Part shown: piece after piece, positions 1-7,414 of the stretch | How positions within the stretch are numbered: the stretch's first letter is position 1 | How the letters are laid out: the number at the start of each line of letters is the position of its first letter | DNA from: an uncultured Geobacteraceae bacterium | GTDB lineage: Bacteria > Desulfobacterota > Desulfuromonadia > Geobacterales > Pseudopelobacteraceae | DNA length: 34,314 bases | Assembly: GCA_903958085.1 (NCBI GenBank) | Contig: CAJBRY010000313.1 | Location: 1 to 34,314, forward strand | Direction: 5' to 3' | Program-made: the position numbers and the translations under genes | Notes under the pieces: generated by a model | Told to the model about the DNA's origin: nothing | Databases searched by the model: none | Seen by the model: only the letters and a program-made list of their open reading frames with translations

Positions 1-1
1 A

Positions 2-169
2 CGCACAATTGAAATATTCACTTTAACAACTCTTGCACTTCTCAACCTCATGACCCTCTGCTGGGGGCCCCCTGGACCACCGCCAACTGTACCGGTCGGC
101 AACGCCGAAATGTCAGTAATTACGATTACCGGTGTAGCGGTTTATGGATTCTGGAAGATGAGGAAGTAG
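2..169 (+). CDS. small membrane protein with proline-rich linker and C-terminal anchor (5' partial)
   Basis: An open frame runs in from the left edge and ends at TAG 167-169, giving 55 visible residues; the start codon is probably only a few codons outside. Visible order: a hydrophobic N-terminal stretch resembling a signal peptide (FTLTTLALLNLMTLC), a proline/glycine linker (GPPGPPPTVPVG), a predicted membrane helix (about residues 37-50) and a basic tail (KMRK). The signal, Pro-rich linker, helix and basic tail plan resembles C-terminally anchored or sorted small envelope proteins, such as the short PxxPIDGG-type proteins of Bacteroidota, but I recognise no named family. A weak inverted repeat (TTAGC 232-236 / GCTAA 244-248, then CTCTTTT) follows and could end its transcript. 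Partial at the 5' end, so the full length is unknown. Confidence 0.5.
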   Translation, partial: RTIEIFTLTTLALLNLMTLCWGPPGPPPTVPVGNAEMSVITITGVAVYGFWKMRK

Positions 170-512
170 GTATTCTGTTATATTCATTGAATCTCTCGCC
201 AACAACCATAAGATACTTTAGTCCAACTATATTAGCGCTTTAGGCTAACTCTTTTATAAATGCCTCCAAGCGATTTTTTCTGACATATGCTCCATCCAAA
301 ATTGTTTTCTCTCTCTCGGTTCAATACTACTATGCAATTGTTGTAAATGGTTACAAGAGGCTTTTGTAAAACAAAATATTTCCCCGTGTCATGCCTTCAT
401 CAACGTATTTTTCGGTTTATCCCATCAGTACGCTTTTTGTCGCAAATCAACTGCAATACCAGAAAATCGCGTTATGCTCTTTACATATTCCAACATTTTA
501 GGAGGTGTAATC
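170..512. other. 343-bp AT-rich intergenic region, no gene seen
   Basis: No open frame here has a ribosome binding site, a recognisable domain or codon use like the neighbours. It presumably holds the promoter of the export operon that starts at 513, but no -35/-10 pair stands out. The only structure noted is the weak TTAGC/GCTAA inverted repeat at 232-248. The strong ribosome binding site AGGAGGTG (500-507) at the right edge belongs to the next gene. Confidence 0.6.
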
Positions 513-1172
513 ATGTTGAAACGCACACTATCGTCCCTATGGCTGATGTTTTTTGTCACCACAATACTTTCTGCCACGGTTGCGGCGCAGAATCGCACGG
601 AAGCGTTTGCTGCCGCCCGGACGCTGTTTGAACAGGGACTGCTCGGTTCAAAAAAGGACAATGAGCAGGCGGCAGAACTGTTCAAGGCTTTGTCAGATCA
701 GGAGCACGGTAATCCGCTCTATCTTGCCTATTACGGCAGCGCCACCACCGTCAAATCCCGTGATGCCTTCTTCCCCTGGAGCAAACTGAAGCTGGGCGAA
801 CAGGGGTTGGATATCATCGATAAGGCATTGAAGATGGTTACCGCGGAGCACGATACGACCATGATCAAAGGGGTACCGGTCAGTGTCGGGACCAGGCTGG
901 TTGCGGTAAGTACCTTCCTGCAAATGCCTGACAAATATTTCCACCGTTTTGTAGCCGGAAAAAGCCTGCTGACAGAAACCATGAACAGCCGTGCTTTTGC
1001 CGCTGCACCTGCGCATATCAAGGCTGCCTTTCATGTCCAGGCTGCAACTGTCGCCCGGACTGACAAACAGAGTACCGAGGAGATACGCCAGCTTAAACAG
1101 GCGCAGGAGCTGGATCCGAAAGGCAAAGCGGCCCCAGCGGTTCATGCTCGGTTGAAGGAGTTGGGGCAATGA
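513..1172 (+). CDS. periplasmic TPR-like protein, first gene of an envelope export operon
   Basis: 219 residues. ATG 513 is chosen over an in-frame ATG at 474 because a near-perfect AGGAGGTG lies 5 bases upstream and the protein then begins with a clear signal peptide (MLKRTLSSLWLMFFVTTILSA, cleavage near VAA-Q). The mature part is helix-rich, with Ala-rich repeats such as EAFAAARTLFEQGL, EQAAELFKAL and EIRQLKQAQELDPKGKAAPAVHARLKEL, like tetratricopeptide or Sel1-type helical hairpins; no full TPR consensus was confirmed. Its stop overlaps the ATPase start (ATGA), so it is translationally coupled to the ABC transporter. It may be a periplasmic adaptor or chaperone for the transporter; the cargo is unknown. 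Confidence 0.75.
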   Translation: MLKRTLSSLWLMFFVTTILSATVAAQNRTEAFAAARTLFEQGLLGSKKDNEQAAELFKALSDQEHGNPLYLAYYGSATTVKSRDAFFPWSKLKLGEQGLDIIDKALKMVTAEHDTTMIKGVPVSVGTRLVAVSTFLQMPDKYFHRFVAGKSLLTETMNSRAFAAAPAHIKAAFHVQAATVARTDKQSTEEIRQLKQAQELDPKGKAAPAVHARLKELGQ

Positions 1173-1864
1173 GTGCCACGGCAGCCACAGCAGACGCCAC
1201 GTTGCTTTGTCTGAGCGGCGTGACGAAAACCTACCGGATGGGTGAAGCCACTGTACCGGCGCTGCGCGAGGTGTCTCTGGCCATTCAACCGGGTGAGTTT
1301 ACGGCGCTGATGGGGTCGTCCGGCAGCGGCAAGAGCACCATACTCAATATCTGTGGCCTGGTTGATCGCCCTGACTGCGGTACGGTGGAGCTTGACGGGA
1401 AGGATACGGGAACGCTGGACGAACAGGCGCTGACGCTGGTGCGGCGGGAAAACATCGGCTTTATTTTTCAGGGGTTCAACCTGGTGCCGGTCATGACCAC
1501 CTTTGAAAATGTCGAGTATCCGCTGTTTCTCTCCGGAGTCCCGGCAGGTGAGCGGCGGCAACGGGTCAGCGAGATGCTGACGAAAGTCGGGCTGGCTGAT
1601 CTGGAACGGCGGCGCCCCGATGAACTGTCCGGCGGACAGCGCCAGCGGGTAGCCATTGCACGGGCGCTGGTGAAGATGCCAAAGCTGATTATTGCCGATG
1701 AACCGACTGCCAATCTGGACAGCGCCACATCCAACCAGATCGTCGGCGTCATGCACGAACTGGGGCGGATGATCGGCACAACTTTCCTGATCGCCACCCA
1801 CGACCCGCGCCTGACTGTGTTGTGCGACCGGGTCATCACCATGAATGACGGGGTGCTGCAATGA
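1169..1864 (+). CDS. LolD/MacB-type ABC transporter ATP-binding protein
   Basis: 231 residues, the usual length for the LolD/FtsE/MacB-N ATPase family. Motifs in order: Walker A GSSGSGKST (49-57), Q-loop FQGFNLVP (Q101), signature LSGGQRQR (153-160), Walker B LIIADE (173-178) and D-loop NLDS, H-loop His211 (ATHD). All catalytic residues are intact. The ATGA overlaps at both ends (with 1172 and with 1861) couple it to the helical protein and to the FtsX-type permease. Members of this class do mechanotransmission at the inner membrane (lipoprotein release, tripartite export) rather than classic solute uptake. It acts with the 1861 permease. The substrate cannot be read from sequence, so I do not call it lolD itself. 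Confidence 0.95.
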   Translation: MSATAATADATLLCLSGVTKTYRMGEATVPALREVSLAIQPGEFTALMGSSGSGKSTILNICGLVDRPDCGTVELDGKDTGTLDEQALTLVRRENIGFIFQGFNLVPVMTTFENVEYPLFLSGVPAGERRQRVSEMLTKVGLADLERRRPDELSGGQRQRVAIARALVKMPKLIIADEPTANLDSATSNQIVGVMHELGRMIGTTFLIATHDPRLTVLCDRVITMNDGVLQ

Positions 1865-3081
1865 AATGGCTCATTTTTGCCGGTAAAAATATCCTGCGTA
1901 ACCGGCGCAGGTCACTGATCACGGTCCTGATCACCGCCGTTGGTACCGCCGGAATCCTCATCAGCGGAGGTTTTGCCCTGTTTACCTATGAATCGCTGCA
2001 GGAAATGGCGGCCCGGGACAGCGGACACCTCATTGTGGCGCACAAAAATTTCTTCACCAGTGACGAAGATACCCCCATGCAGTACGGACTTGATAACGCT
2101 GCCGAAATGAGAAAGCGTCTGGAGCAGGATAGCGGTGTGCGTATGGCTCTGCCGCGGGTGCAGTTTTCAGGCCTGCTCAGCAATGGCGATAAGTCGTCCG
2201 TATTCGTTGGCATGGGGGTTGATCCTGCCGGTGAATTCTACACCAAGGGACCGGCGCTGACAGTTGCTTCCGGAACTACCCTGAGTGCTGCACCGAAAGC
2301 AGACGCTCCGGCGGAAATCATGCTCGGCACGGAACTGGCCCGGCAGATGAAGGCGGTGCCGGGTACTCTACTGACGCTGCTCTCAACCACCACCAACGGC
2401 AGTCTCAATGCGTTGGATGTTACCGTGTGCGGCACGGTCAGCACCGGCGTTCCCGATGTGGATAAGCGGCTGGTGTACGTGAATATTGCCACGGCGCAGC
2501 ACCTGTTGGTGACCGACAGGGTGAGTACGCTGTCGGTGTACCTGAAGGATACGGGGCAGACCGATGTAATGCGGACTCAGGTGGCAGCTCAGTTTCCACT
2601 GCAGACGGTGCAGACCTGGCGTGATCAGGCCTATTATTATGAGGCGGTGCGCAGCCTTTATAACCGGATTTTCGGCCTGCTGGGAATTGTCATTGTTGTG
2701 ATGGTCGGCTTTGCCATATCAAACACCCTGACCATGGCGGTGGTGGAGCGGACCCGGGAAATCGGCACTCTGCGGGCTCTCGGTACACTGCCGCAGCAGA
2801 TTGTCGGGGTATTTGTGTTGGAAGGGATGATCCTCGGTGGGGCCGGCTCGCTCTGCGGTATGCTGACGGCTTTGTCGACAACATTTATATTCCTTTTTGC
2901 CGATTTCCAGATGCCCCCGCCGCCGGGACGCTCGGTCGGCTATCCGCTGCAGATTAATTTTTCACCCTCACTCTATTTGCTGACGACACTGGTTCTGGTG
3001 TTGCTCTCAGTTACCGCCGCCTGGTTTGTCAGCAGAAAGATGGCGGCAAAACCGATCGTGGAGGCATTGACCCATGTGTAA
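1861..3081 (+). CDS. FtsX/MacB-family ABC transporter permease
   Basis: 406 residues. Topology is that of type VII ABC permeases (MacB/LolC/LolE): an N-terminal helix after NILRNRRRS (about 19-41), a large periplasmic domain (about 42-265, MacB-PCD type), then three C-terminal helices (about 270-293, 316-345, 372-393). The cytoplasmic coupling-helix motif ERTREIGTLRALG sits just after the second helix and is typical of the family. The start overlaps the ATPase stop (ATGA), and the end overlaps the LolA-like gene by 8 bases. With the neighbouring ATPase it should form a homodimeric complex, as no second permease is present, moving or extracting cargo at the inner-membrane outer leaflet. Confidence 0.93.
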   Translation: MKWLIFAGKNILRNRRRSLITVLITAVGTAGILISGGFALFTYESLQEMAARDSGHLIVAHKNFFTSDEDTPMQYGLDNAAEMRKRLEQDSGVRMALPRVQFSGLLSNGDKSSVFVGMGVDPAGEFYTKGPALTVASGTTLSAAPKADAPAEIMLGTELARQMKAVPGTLLTLLSTTTNGSLNALDVTVCGTVSTGVPDVDKRLVYVNIATAQHLLVTDRVSTLSVYLKDTGQTDVMRTQVAAQFPLQTVQTWRDQAYYYEAVRSLYNRIFGLLGIVIVVMVGFAISNTLTMAVVERTREIGTLRALGTLPQQIVGVFVLEGMILGGAGSLCGMLTALSTTFIFLFADFQMPPPPGRSVGYPLQINFSPSLYLLTTLVLVLLSVTAAWFVSRKMAAKPIVEALTHV

Positions 3082-3808
3082 ATATATCGTGACGTTCATC
3101 ATTGTCTGTTTCACCGTTCTGCCGGCACGGGCCGGAGAAGTTACCAAATACCTCAAAAAAGCCGACAGCTATCGCCTGGAAGCGAATGCCATGCAGGTTG
3201 AGACGGAGGTAAAGCTGTTCAAATCGGGTAAACTTGATAAAGAACGGCTCTATACCGTGTATCTCAAAAATGGCCGTCGCTCGCTGGTTTTGATGCAGTC
3301 TGCCGGAGAAAAGGGGCAGAAGGTGCTGATGCTGGGCGACGACTTCTGGCAGATCATGCCGCAGAGTCAGCGACCGATCCGCATTACTCCGATGCAGAAG
3401 CTGCTTGGGGATGCCTCGGTTGGCGACATCGCCACCATGAACTGGAGTGAGGATTACGATGGCAGCGTTACCGGTGAGGTGGATGTGGACGGGACACCGT
3501 GTCTGCATCTAAGCCTCACAGCCAAAAACAAAGGGGTGAGTTATAAACGGATCGAACTGTTTATCGCCAAAAACGATTACCGGCCGGTCAAGGCCAATCT
3601 GTATGTCGCTTCCGACAAACTGGCAAAACAGGCACGCTTTACTGTGGCATCGGTTAAGGGGCGCCAGCAGGTAACTGCCATGGCTATCAAGGACCAGATA
3701 CAGACCGGTCGGGAAACGGTGATCAACTATCTGTCCAGAAAAGCGCGCAGCGTGCCGGATGAGTATTACAATCCGATGTTTCTGACGCGTAATGATTTGA
3801 AGGAGTGA
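3074..3808 (+). CDS. LolA-like outer-membrane lipoprotein-sorting protein
   Basis: 244 residues with a signal peptide (MCKYIVTFIIVCFTVLPARA, cleavage before GEV). The mature domain matches the LolA-like 'outer membrane lipoprotein-sorting protein' family: repeated antiparallel strands, the stretch LMLGDDFWQIMPQSQRPIRI followed by a loop with MQKLLGDASVGDI and a W-S-E-D-Y segment, as in that family's 'platform with R-I-x-P-x-Q' region. Such proteins have a half-barrel that carries acyl chains across the periplasm. It overlaps the permease gene by 8 bases and the next gene by 4. By position it would accept cargo from the FtsX-type transporter and pass it to the outer-membrane protein encoded next. 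The cargo is inference. Confidence 0.85.
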   Translation: MCKYIVTFIIVCFTVLPARAGEVTKYLKKADSYRLEANAMQVETEVKLFKSGKLDKERLYTVYLKNGRRSLVLMQSAGEKGQKVLMLGDDFWQIMPQSQRPIRITPMQKLLGDASVGDIATMNWSEDYDGSVTGEVDVDGTPCLHLSLTAKNKGVSYKRIELFIAKNDYRPVKANLYVASDKLAKQARFTVASVKGRQQVTAMAIKDQIQTGRETVINYLSRKARSVPDEYYNPMFLTRNDLKE

Positions 3809-5040
3809 GAGGCAAAACTGCAATAACTGTGGTGTGCGCTGCCGGTCTGTTCATTTCACCAGTTGCTGCTTCCGATGTGTCCATCAAAGCCTGGGTCATT
3901 CCGGAGTACCACACTCTCAACTCCTCAAGCCCGTTTGCCCCTGGCGCTGGTCAGAGCGATTTCGGCAGAAACCGGACTAGGGAAGAGGTGGAACTGCGCG
4001 CCAAAGCATGGGATGTCAACCTGGTGGCAACGGCTGCCACTACCGCCATGGAGGGAAAAGAGCCGGAGCAAACTGCCATACTCAACGAACTGAATTACGA
4101 TTTTTCCGTGGCAGGAGAGCGGTTTTCCCTGGGCAAAAAAATTGTCAACTGGGATGTGGGGTTCGGATTCCGGCCGCTTGACCTGCTGCAGCAGGAAAAC
4201 CGGCGCTCCATTGCAGCAACAACGTTAGAGGGGATACCGTACCTGTCGTGGGAAAAATTCAGCGGAGATTCCGCCTGGATGCTGATTTACGTCAATCCGG
4301 TTCAAGGCAGGGCCACAGTAGCAAAAAATGACGAGTCGGTGGCACTGAAATATTATCTGCGTAATGCTGCCACCGACTGGCATGCCGTGATGCGTCTGAG
4401 CGAGCGGCATCATATTGAGACAGGTGCTGCCGTCAGCAGCGTACCTCTGGAGAGCATGGAGGTCCACGGTTCACTGCTGTATCAGCAGCGTTTTGAACAG
4501 CAGTATAATTCGCTGACAGGATCATCCGGAGTGCATTTGAACAGCAGCGATCCGATGCAACTCAATACCCGCAGGCATGGCGTCAAGGCGCTGGCCGGTT
4601 TTACCCTTACCGGTGAAGCGGGGTTTTCACTTCTTGGCGAAGCGTGGTATGACGCCACATCGTACAGTGCGGCCGATTGGCGCGATGTGAAACAACTTGT
4701 CGAGCAACAGGCTGCGCTGCTCAGTCAGGGTGCTCCTGTGGCGGCGGTCAATGGCAATATCGCCTACAGTCTGCGTTACTTCGAACGACCGAACCTGCTG
4801 AAGGAAAACCTACTGCTGCGCCTGTCACATCGCCGTGAGGGGGAAAACTGGGAACCGGCGCTTGATATTCTCTGTACTCCGGTGGATGCCGGTCTGGTTG
4901 CCACGGCATCTCTTGCCTATATTGGAAACCATTTCCGGGTAGACAGCGGCGTTCGTCAATATGGCGGAGCCAGTGGCTCAGCCTACCGGATGCTGCCGGA
5001 GGAGCGGATTGTGTATCTTGCCCTGCAGGGGTTCTGGTAG
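3805..5040 (+). CDS. predicted outer-membrane beta-barrel protein, last gene of export operon
   Basis: 411 residues. GTG 3805 overlaps the previous TGA (GTGA); the AAGGAG partly overlaps the start, so translation probably relies on coupling. A signal peptide is visible (RGKTAITVVCAAGLFISPVAA, then SDV). The body has alternating polar/hydrophobic strands, many Tyr/Trp/Phe girdle-like residues, and ends in Trp after VYLALQGFW; a terminal aromatic residue is the usual outer-membrane barrel insertion signal. FSLGKKIVNWDVGFGFRPLD resembles porin-like barrels of the DUF1302/alginate-export style only loosely. No lipobox is seen. Its place at the end of an ATPase-permease-carrier operon suggests the outer-membrane receiver or exit pore. 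I cannot assign a named family. Confidence 0.8.
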   Translation: MRGKTAITVVCAAGLFISPVAASDVSIKAWVIPEYHTLNSSSPFAPGAGQSDFGRNRTREEVELRAKAWDVNLVATAATTAMEGKEPEQTAILNELNYDFSVAGERFSLGKKIVNWDVGFGFRPLDLLQQENRRSIAATTLEGIPYLSWEKFSGDSAWMLIYVNPVQGRATVAKNDESVALKYYLRNAATDWHAVMRLSERHHIETGAAVSSVPLESMEVHGSLLYQQRFEQQYNSLTGSSGVHLNSSDPMQLNTRRHGVKALAGFTLTGEAGFSLLGEAWYDATSYSAADWRDVKQLVEQQAALLSQGAPVAAVNGNIAYSLRYFERPNLLKENLLLRLSHRREGENWEPALDILCTPVDAGLVATASLAYIGNHFRVDSGVRQYGGASGSAYRMLPEERIVYLALQGFW

Positions 5041-5098
5041 TAACCGGCTGGAATTAATTATGCTCCACACGCTTTAAAATTGCTGCATTTGGCTTCGA

Positions 5099-5132
5099 CT
5101 CCGCTCAGTCAACGCTCGTTCCCTGAACGGAG
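5099..5132. repeat. imperfect palindrome, possibly a dispersed intergenic repeat
   Basis: CTCCGCTCAG (5099-5108) and CTGAACGGAG (5123-5132) are inverted repeats with one mismatch around a 14-base loop. They lie in a GC-rich block (about 5091-5165) that stands out from the AT-rich flanks and contains further short self-complementary bits (GTCGAGCTGTCGAG). The text is like dispersed extragenic palindromes seen in many proteobacterial genomes. There is no T-run directly after it, so it is not a clear terminator for the export operon, though it could act as a 3'-end stabiliser. Confidence 0.4.
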
Positions 5133-5235
5133 CGATGCGGTACGCGTGTCGAGCTGTCGAGGGGACGTTTATGTCTGCGCGTTGACATTGTCTCCGGATG
5201 TCTCATGATATAAAATGTTGTCATTGAATACCGCC

Positions 5236-5256
5236 AAGGAGAGTGGCATGGTGTGA
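5236..5256 (+). other. strong ribosome binding site followed by a two-codon reading frame (ATG GTG TGA)
   Basis: AAGGAG (5236-5241) sits at an ideal 6-base spacing from ATG 5248, but that frame is only Met-Val-stop (5248-5256). The DUF3592 gene could in principle start at GTG 5243 in another frame, but ATG 5312 fits better. This is either a minimal upstream frame that tunes translation of the next gene or a remnant of a lost gene start. Confidence 0.3.
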
Positions 5257-5311
5257 ATTGTTCGTCTTGTTGTATGTTAAATTAATTGCAACCTGCCGGA
5301 GTGAGGACACA

Positions 5312-6043
5312 ATGAGTGGAAAATTTTCTGAAAATTATCTGACGAATCTCATAGGTGCGCTGTTTGCGATAGTGGCGGCTCTCTGCTGCTGGCTGCTGTT
5401 CTCCATTTTCAGCAACCATTACGTTGCCGGCAGGTGGCTTGCAGTATCGGCTGTTGTTGATTCTGCCGGAGTAAAAAGTAGTCACAGCAGGAGCATGTCC
5501 CGCTCTCTACCCACCTTCAATTCCAGGGTTATGACGTCTTACCGGTATCAGTTCAAAGGCGTAATGTACACCGGCGAGCGGGTTGACTTTAGCTTCGGCA
5601 GCGACAATTTTGCAGATGCCCGTCGCGCCCGCCAGATAGATCTATTGCGTAGTGGCTCACCAATGGTTTTCGTGGATCCGGACAATCCGTCCAATAGCGT
5701 GCTGGATCGTTCACTGCCGATTGAACAGATTAACTTTGCCATTATTTTTCTGTTTTTCCCCTGTGGACTTGGTACGGCAACCGTACTTGGCTGGCTGGCA
5801 AAACTTGCCGCGCTCGCAGACTGGGAATGGCCGGGCAGGTTCATGATGCCGATGATTGGCCTCGTCCACAGTCTGCCGGCTTTTTATGCTCCTTTTTTTG
5901 CTCCAGCCGATCTCGGGCTTTTTGGTTGGTTGCTGGTACTGATGGCCGGTAGCGTGTTTCTCATCAGCGTACGGGCCATCTGGCGAAGGATTCAGGATCC
6001 GACCATCGGTGCACTCCTGATGACCGGACGATTTCAGCGGTAA
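5312..6043 (+). CDS. DUF3592 domain membrane protein
   Basis: 243 residues. ATG 5312 is chosen because GAGG (5303-5306) lies 5 bases upstream and the protein then opens with a normal membrane segment; an upstream GTG at 5243 would add 23 residues without a family match. Order: helix (about 13-33), soluble domain with WLAVSAVVDS, then YRYQFKGVMYTGERVDF and the hallmark VFVDPDNPSNSVLDRS, then three hydrophobic stretches (about 145-165, 180-200, 205-228). The W-x-x-V...YxYxxxGxxYxG...VDPxNPxxSxL pattern is that of DUF3592, whose function is unknown. It is monocistronic by spacing. A signalling or envelope-sensing role is possible but unsupported. Confidence 0.8.
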   Translation: MSGKFSENYLTNLIGALFAIVAALCCWLLFSIFSNHYVAGRWLAVSAVVDSAGVKSSHSRSMSRSLPTFNSRVMTSYRYQFKGVMYTGERVDFSFGSDNFADARRARQIDLLRSGSPMVFVDPDNPSNSVLDRSLPIEQINFAIIFLFFPCGLGTATVLGWLAKLAALADWEWPGRFMMPMIGLVHSLPAFYAPFFAPADLGLFGWLLVLMAGSVFLISVRAIWRRIQDPTIGALLMTGRFQR

Positions 6044-6165
6044 TTTGTAACACTTCCGGCCCACCTGTTCTGACTTTTGCCGATGCTGGAATCCTTATTC
6101 TTTGCGGCAAATAGAAACAGCTGTTGTCTCAGTATAAGCGGCCAATTTGTGGAGGAGGGCATAGT

Positions 6166-6582
6166 TTGATTCCACCAATTTTACGTCTGACATTGCTACT
6201 AGCGGGAATTTCATTATTATGTGGATGCAGCAACGGATTGCCGTCTGATCTGGTAGGACACTTGGCCAATCGTGGCATTCAGGTCGCCCCGGCGAAAGTC
6301 CACGCCTCTTCATCTTCCCGAACCGGCAATATTCTAGTGCCATACTCTACAGAAACTGCCACCAACATCATAACAACCTTCAAGCTGCAGAGAATTCAAC
6401 CCGAGGACCGGCAATGGAGTTGGGCGATCAGCCGAGTGGGAGAACTTTCTTCAGTGAAAAAGTTATGGGGCCTGTCAGGAAGGCCGACACAATTCAAACT
6501 CGGGAGCGGCAGACAATTTGAATCTCTCCGGGTCTTATTCCCCGAAGCTTGCTTCGATGAGAGAAAACAATTACTGACGTGA
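6166..6582 (+). CDS. small predicted lipoprotein of unknown family
   Basis: 138 residues. TTG 6166 is preferred: GGAGGAGG (6151-6158) is 7 bases upstream, and the product then begins with a textbook lipoprotein signal (MIPPILRLTLLLAGISLLCGC, lipidated Cys21 in LCGC). An upstream in-frame TTG at 6124 would put 14 polar residues ahead of it. The mature part is basic and Ser/Thr-rich, without recognised motifs. The last 14 or so codons overlap a palindromic repeat (CCCCGAAGCTTGCTTCG, 6540-6556), so the C-terminus (PEACFDERKQLLT) may be repeat-derived rather than ancestral. Function unknown. Confidence 0.65.
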   Translation: MIPPILRLTLLLAGISLLCGCSNGLPSDLVGHLANRGIQVAPAKVHASSSSRTGNILVPYSTETATNIITTFKLQRIQPEDRQWSWAISRVGELSSVKKLWGLSGRPTQFKLGSGRQFESLRVLFPEACFDERKQLLT

Positions 6583-6605
6583 TACCCCGTAGCTTGCTGC
6601 GGGGT
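6540..6605. repeat. twin palindromic repeats (REP-like), second one possibly a terminator
   Basis: Two hairpins share the core CCCCGNAGCTTGCTNCG: 6540-6556 inside the end of the lipoprotein gene and 6584-6605 just after its stop (ACCCCGTAGC / GCTGCGGGGT, a long stem with one G-T wobble and a tiny loop). The second is followed by TTGTTCATTACTTTTTCC, which has a T-run too far away for an ideal terminator. Two diverged copies of one palindrome side by side are the arrangement of REP-type elements. No REP-associated transposase is in the window. Confidence 0.55.
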
Positions 6606-6824
6606 TGTTCATTACTTTTTCCTGATTTTAACTGACGATGGTTTCATGTATTTACTGGCGGAGTATGCCTATGGATAACGAGTAAAAAAGGATCAGAGCA
6701 CATATTAACGTATGTCGTTTTCTATGGATTCAACTCAGGATTCCAGATTTCAGCAAAAATTATGTAACCGGATTTCTTTGAAGCATTATCCTTGCAGTCA
6801 ATTGCCATTTCAGAGGTGATACTC

Positions 6825-7301
6825 ATGCATAGTCAATTAAATCTCCAGAGCAAGCCTGAACTTAATCTCCTCATGTCCATTGGCGTACTACTGATGGGTG
6901 CGCCCCTGTTCTGGCTGGGCCGTACGTATACCGGATATGGCGACAACAGATTTGCGGCGTTTGCCTTGGGATGCCTGCTACTTATCCTTGGCCTGATGGC
7001 ACTGGTAATGGGTGAAACGCGTAGCATCGAACTTGATGTGGAGCGGAAGCGAATCGTGCTTGATATCAAGCGGCGAATTGGTGGCTGCCGACAGGTCGTC
7101 ATTCCGTTTCAGGCGATAGAGAAATTCACTATTCTACGCATGGGAACATCCAGCAATCTCTCGGTCTACTATGATCTTGGTGTCGTACAGCGTTCCGGGA
7201 AAACCGTCTACCTGTTCGGCGGTTGTGCTTTCGATGGTCGGATGAGTAGCGAATGGATTGAGGGTCTCAGAATACAATTTGAACAGGTAGTTTTCATGTG
7301 A
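6825..7301 (+). CDS. two-helix membrane protein with a cytoplasmic PH-like tail, unknown
   Basis: 158 residues. ATG 6825 has GAGGTG (6813-6818) 6 bases ahead; the in-frame upstream start at 6792 lacks one. A membrane hairpin (about 12-28 and 40-60) with MGAPLFWLGRTYTGYGD between the helices is followed by a beta-rich tail: RSIELDVERKRIVLDIKRRIGG, VIPFQAIEKFTI, LSVYYDLGVVQRSGKTVYLFGG. This hairpin-plus-strand plan resembles bacterial PH-like/YdbS-type membrane proteins, but the family is not certain. The protein at 8244 has the same layout. No operon partner is evident. Confidence 0.65.
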   Translation: MHSQLNLQSKPELNLLMSIGVLLMGAPLFWLGRTYTGYGDNRFAAFALGCLLLILGLMALVMGETRSIELDVERKRIVLDIKRRIGGCRQVVIPFQAIEKFTILRMGTSSNLSVYYDLGVVQRSGKTVYLFGGCAFDGRMSSEWIEGLRIQFEQVVFM

Positions 7302-7414
7302 AGGGGATTTTTGACGGTTAAGCCCTTGCCAAGAGGCAAAGCGGAAAAACGAATGATCCAACATGAGAGATACACCTGACCTAAATACGGTCACAAACAA
7401 TTAAGGAGTCAAAT

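Noticed and set aside
170-512. Possible transposase remnant on the minus strand
   Set aside because: Short frames there contain some Arg/Trp-rich text but no recognisable IS motif, and there are no terminal repeats.
1142-1861. 239-codon open frame on the minus strand
   Set aside because: It lies fully opposite the ABC ATPase gene, whose motifs are complete; no ribosome site or domain is seen. It is a shadow of GC-skewed codons.
5182-5214. TTGACA ... TATAAA promoter ahead of the DUF3592 gene
   Set aside because: Both hexamers are good but are 21 bases apart, too far for a normal sigma-70 promoter, and no extended -10 helps.
7330-7360. Short inverted repeat TTGCC/GGCAA near the GNAT-cupin gene as an attachment or integron site
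   Set aside because: Only 5 bp with a 4-base loop, no partner on the other side of the gene.
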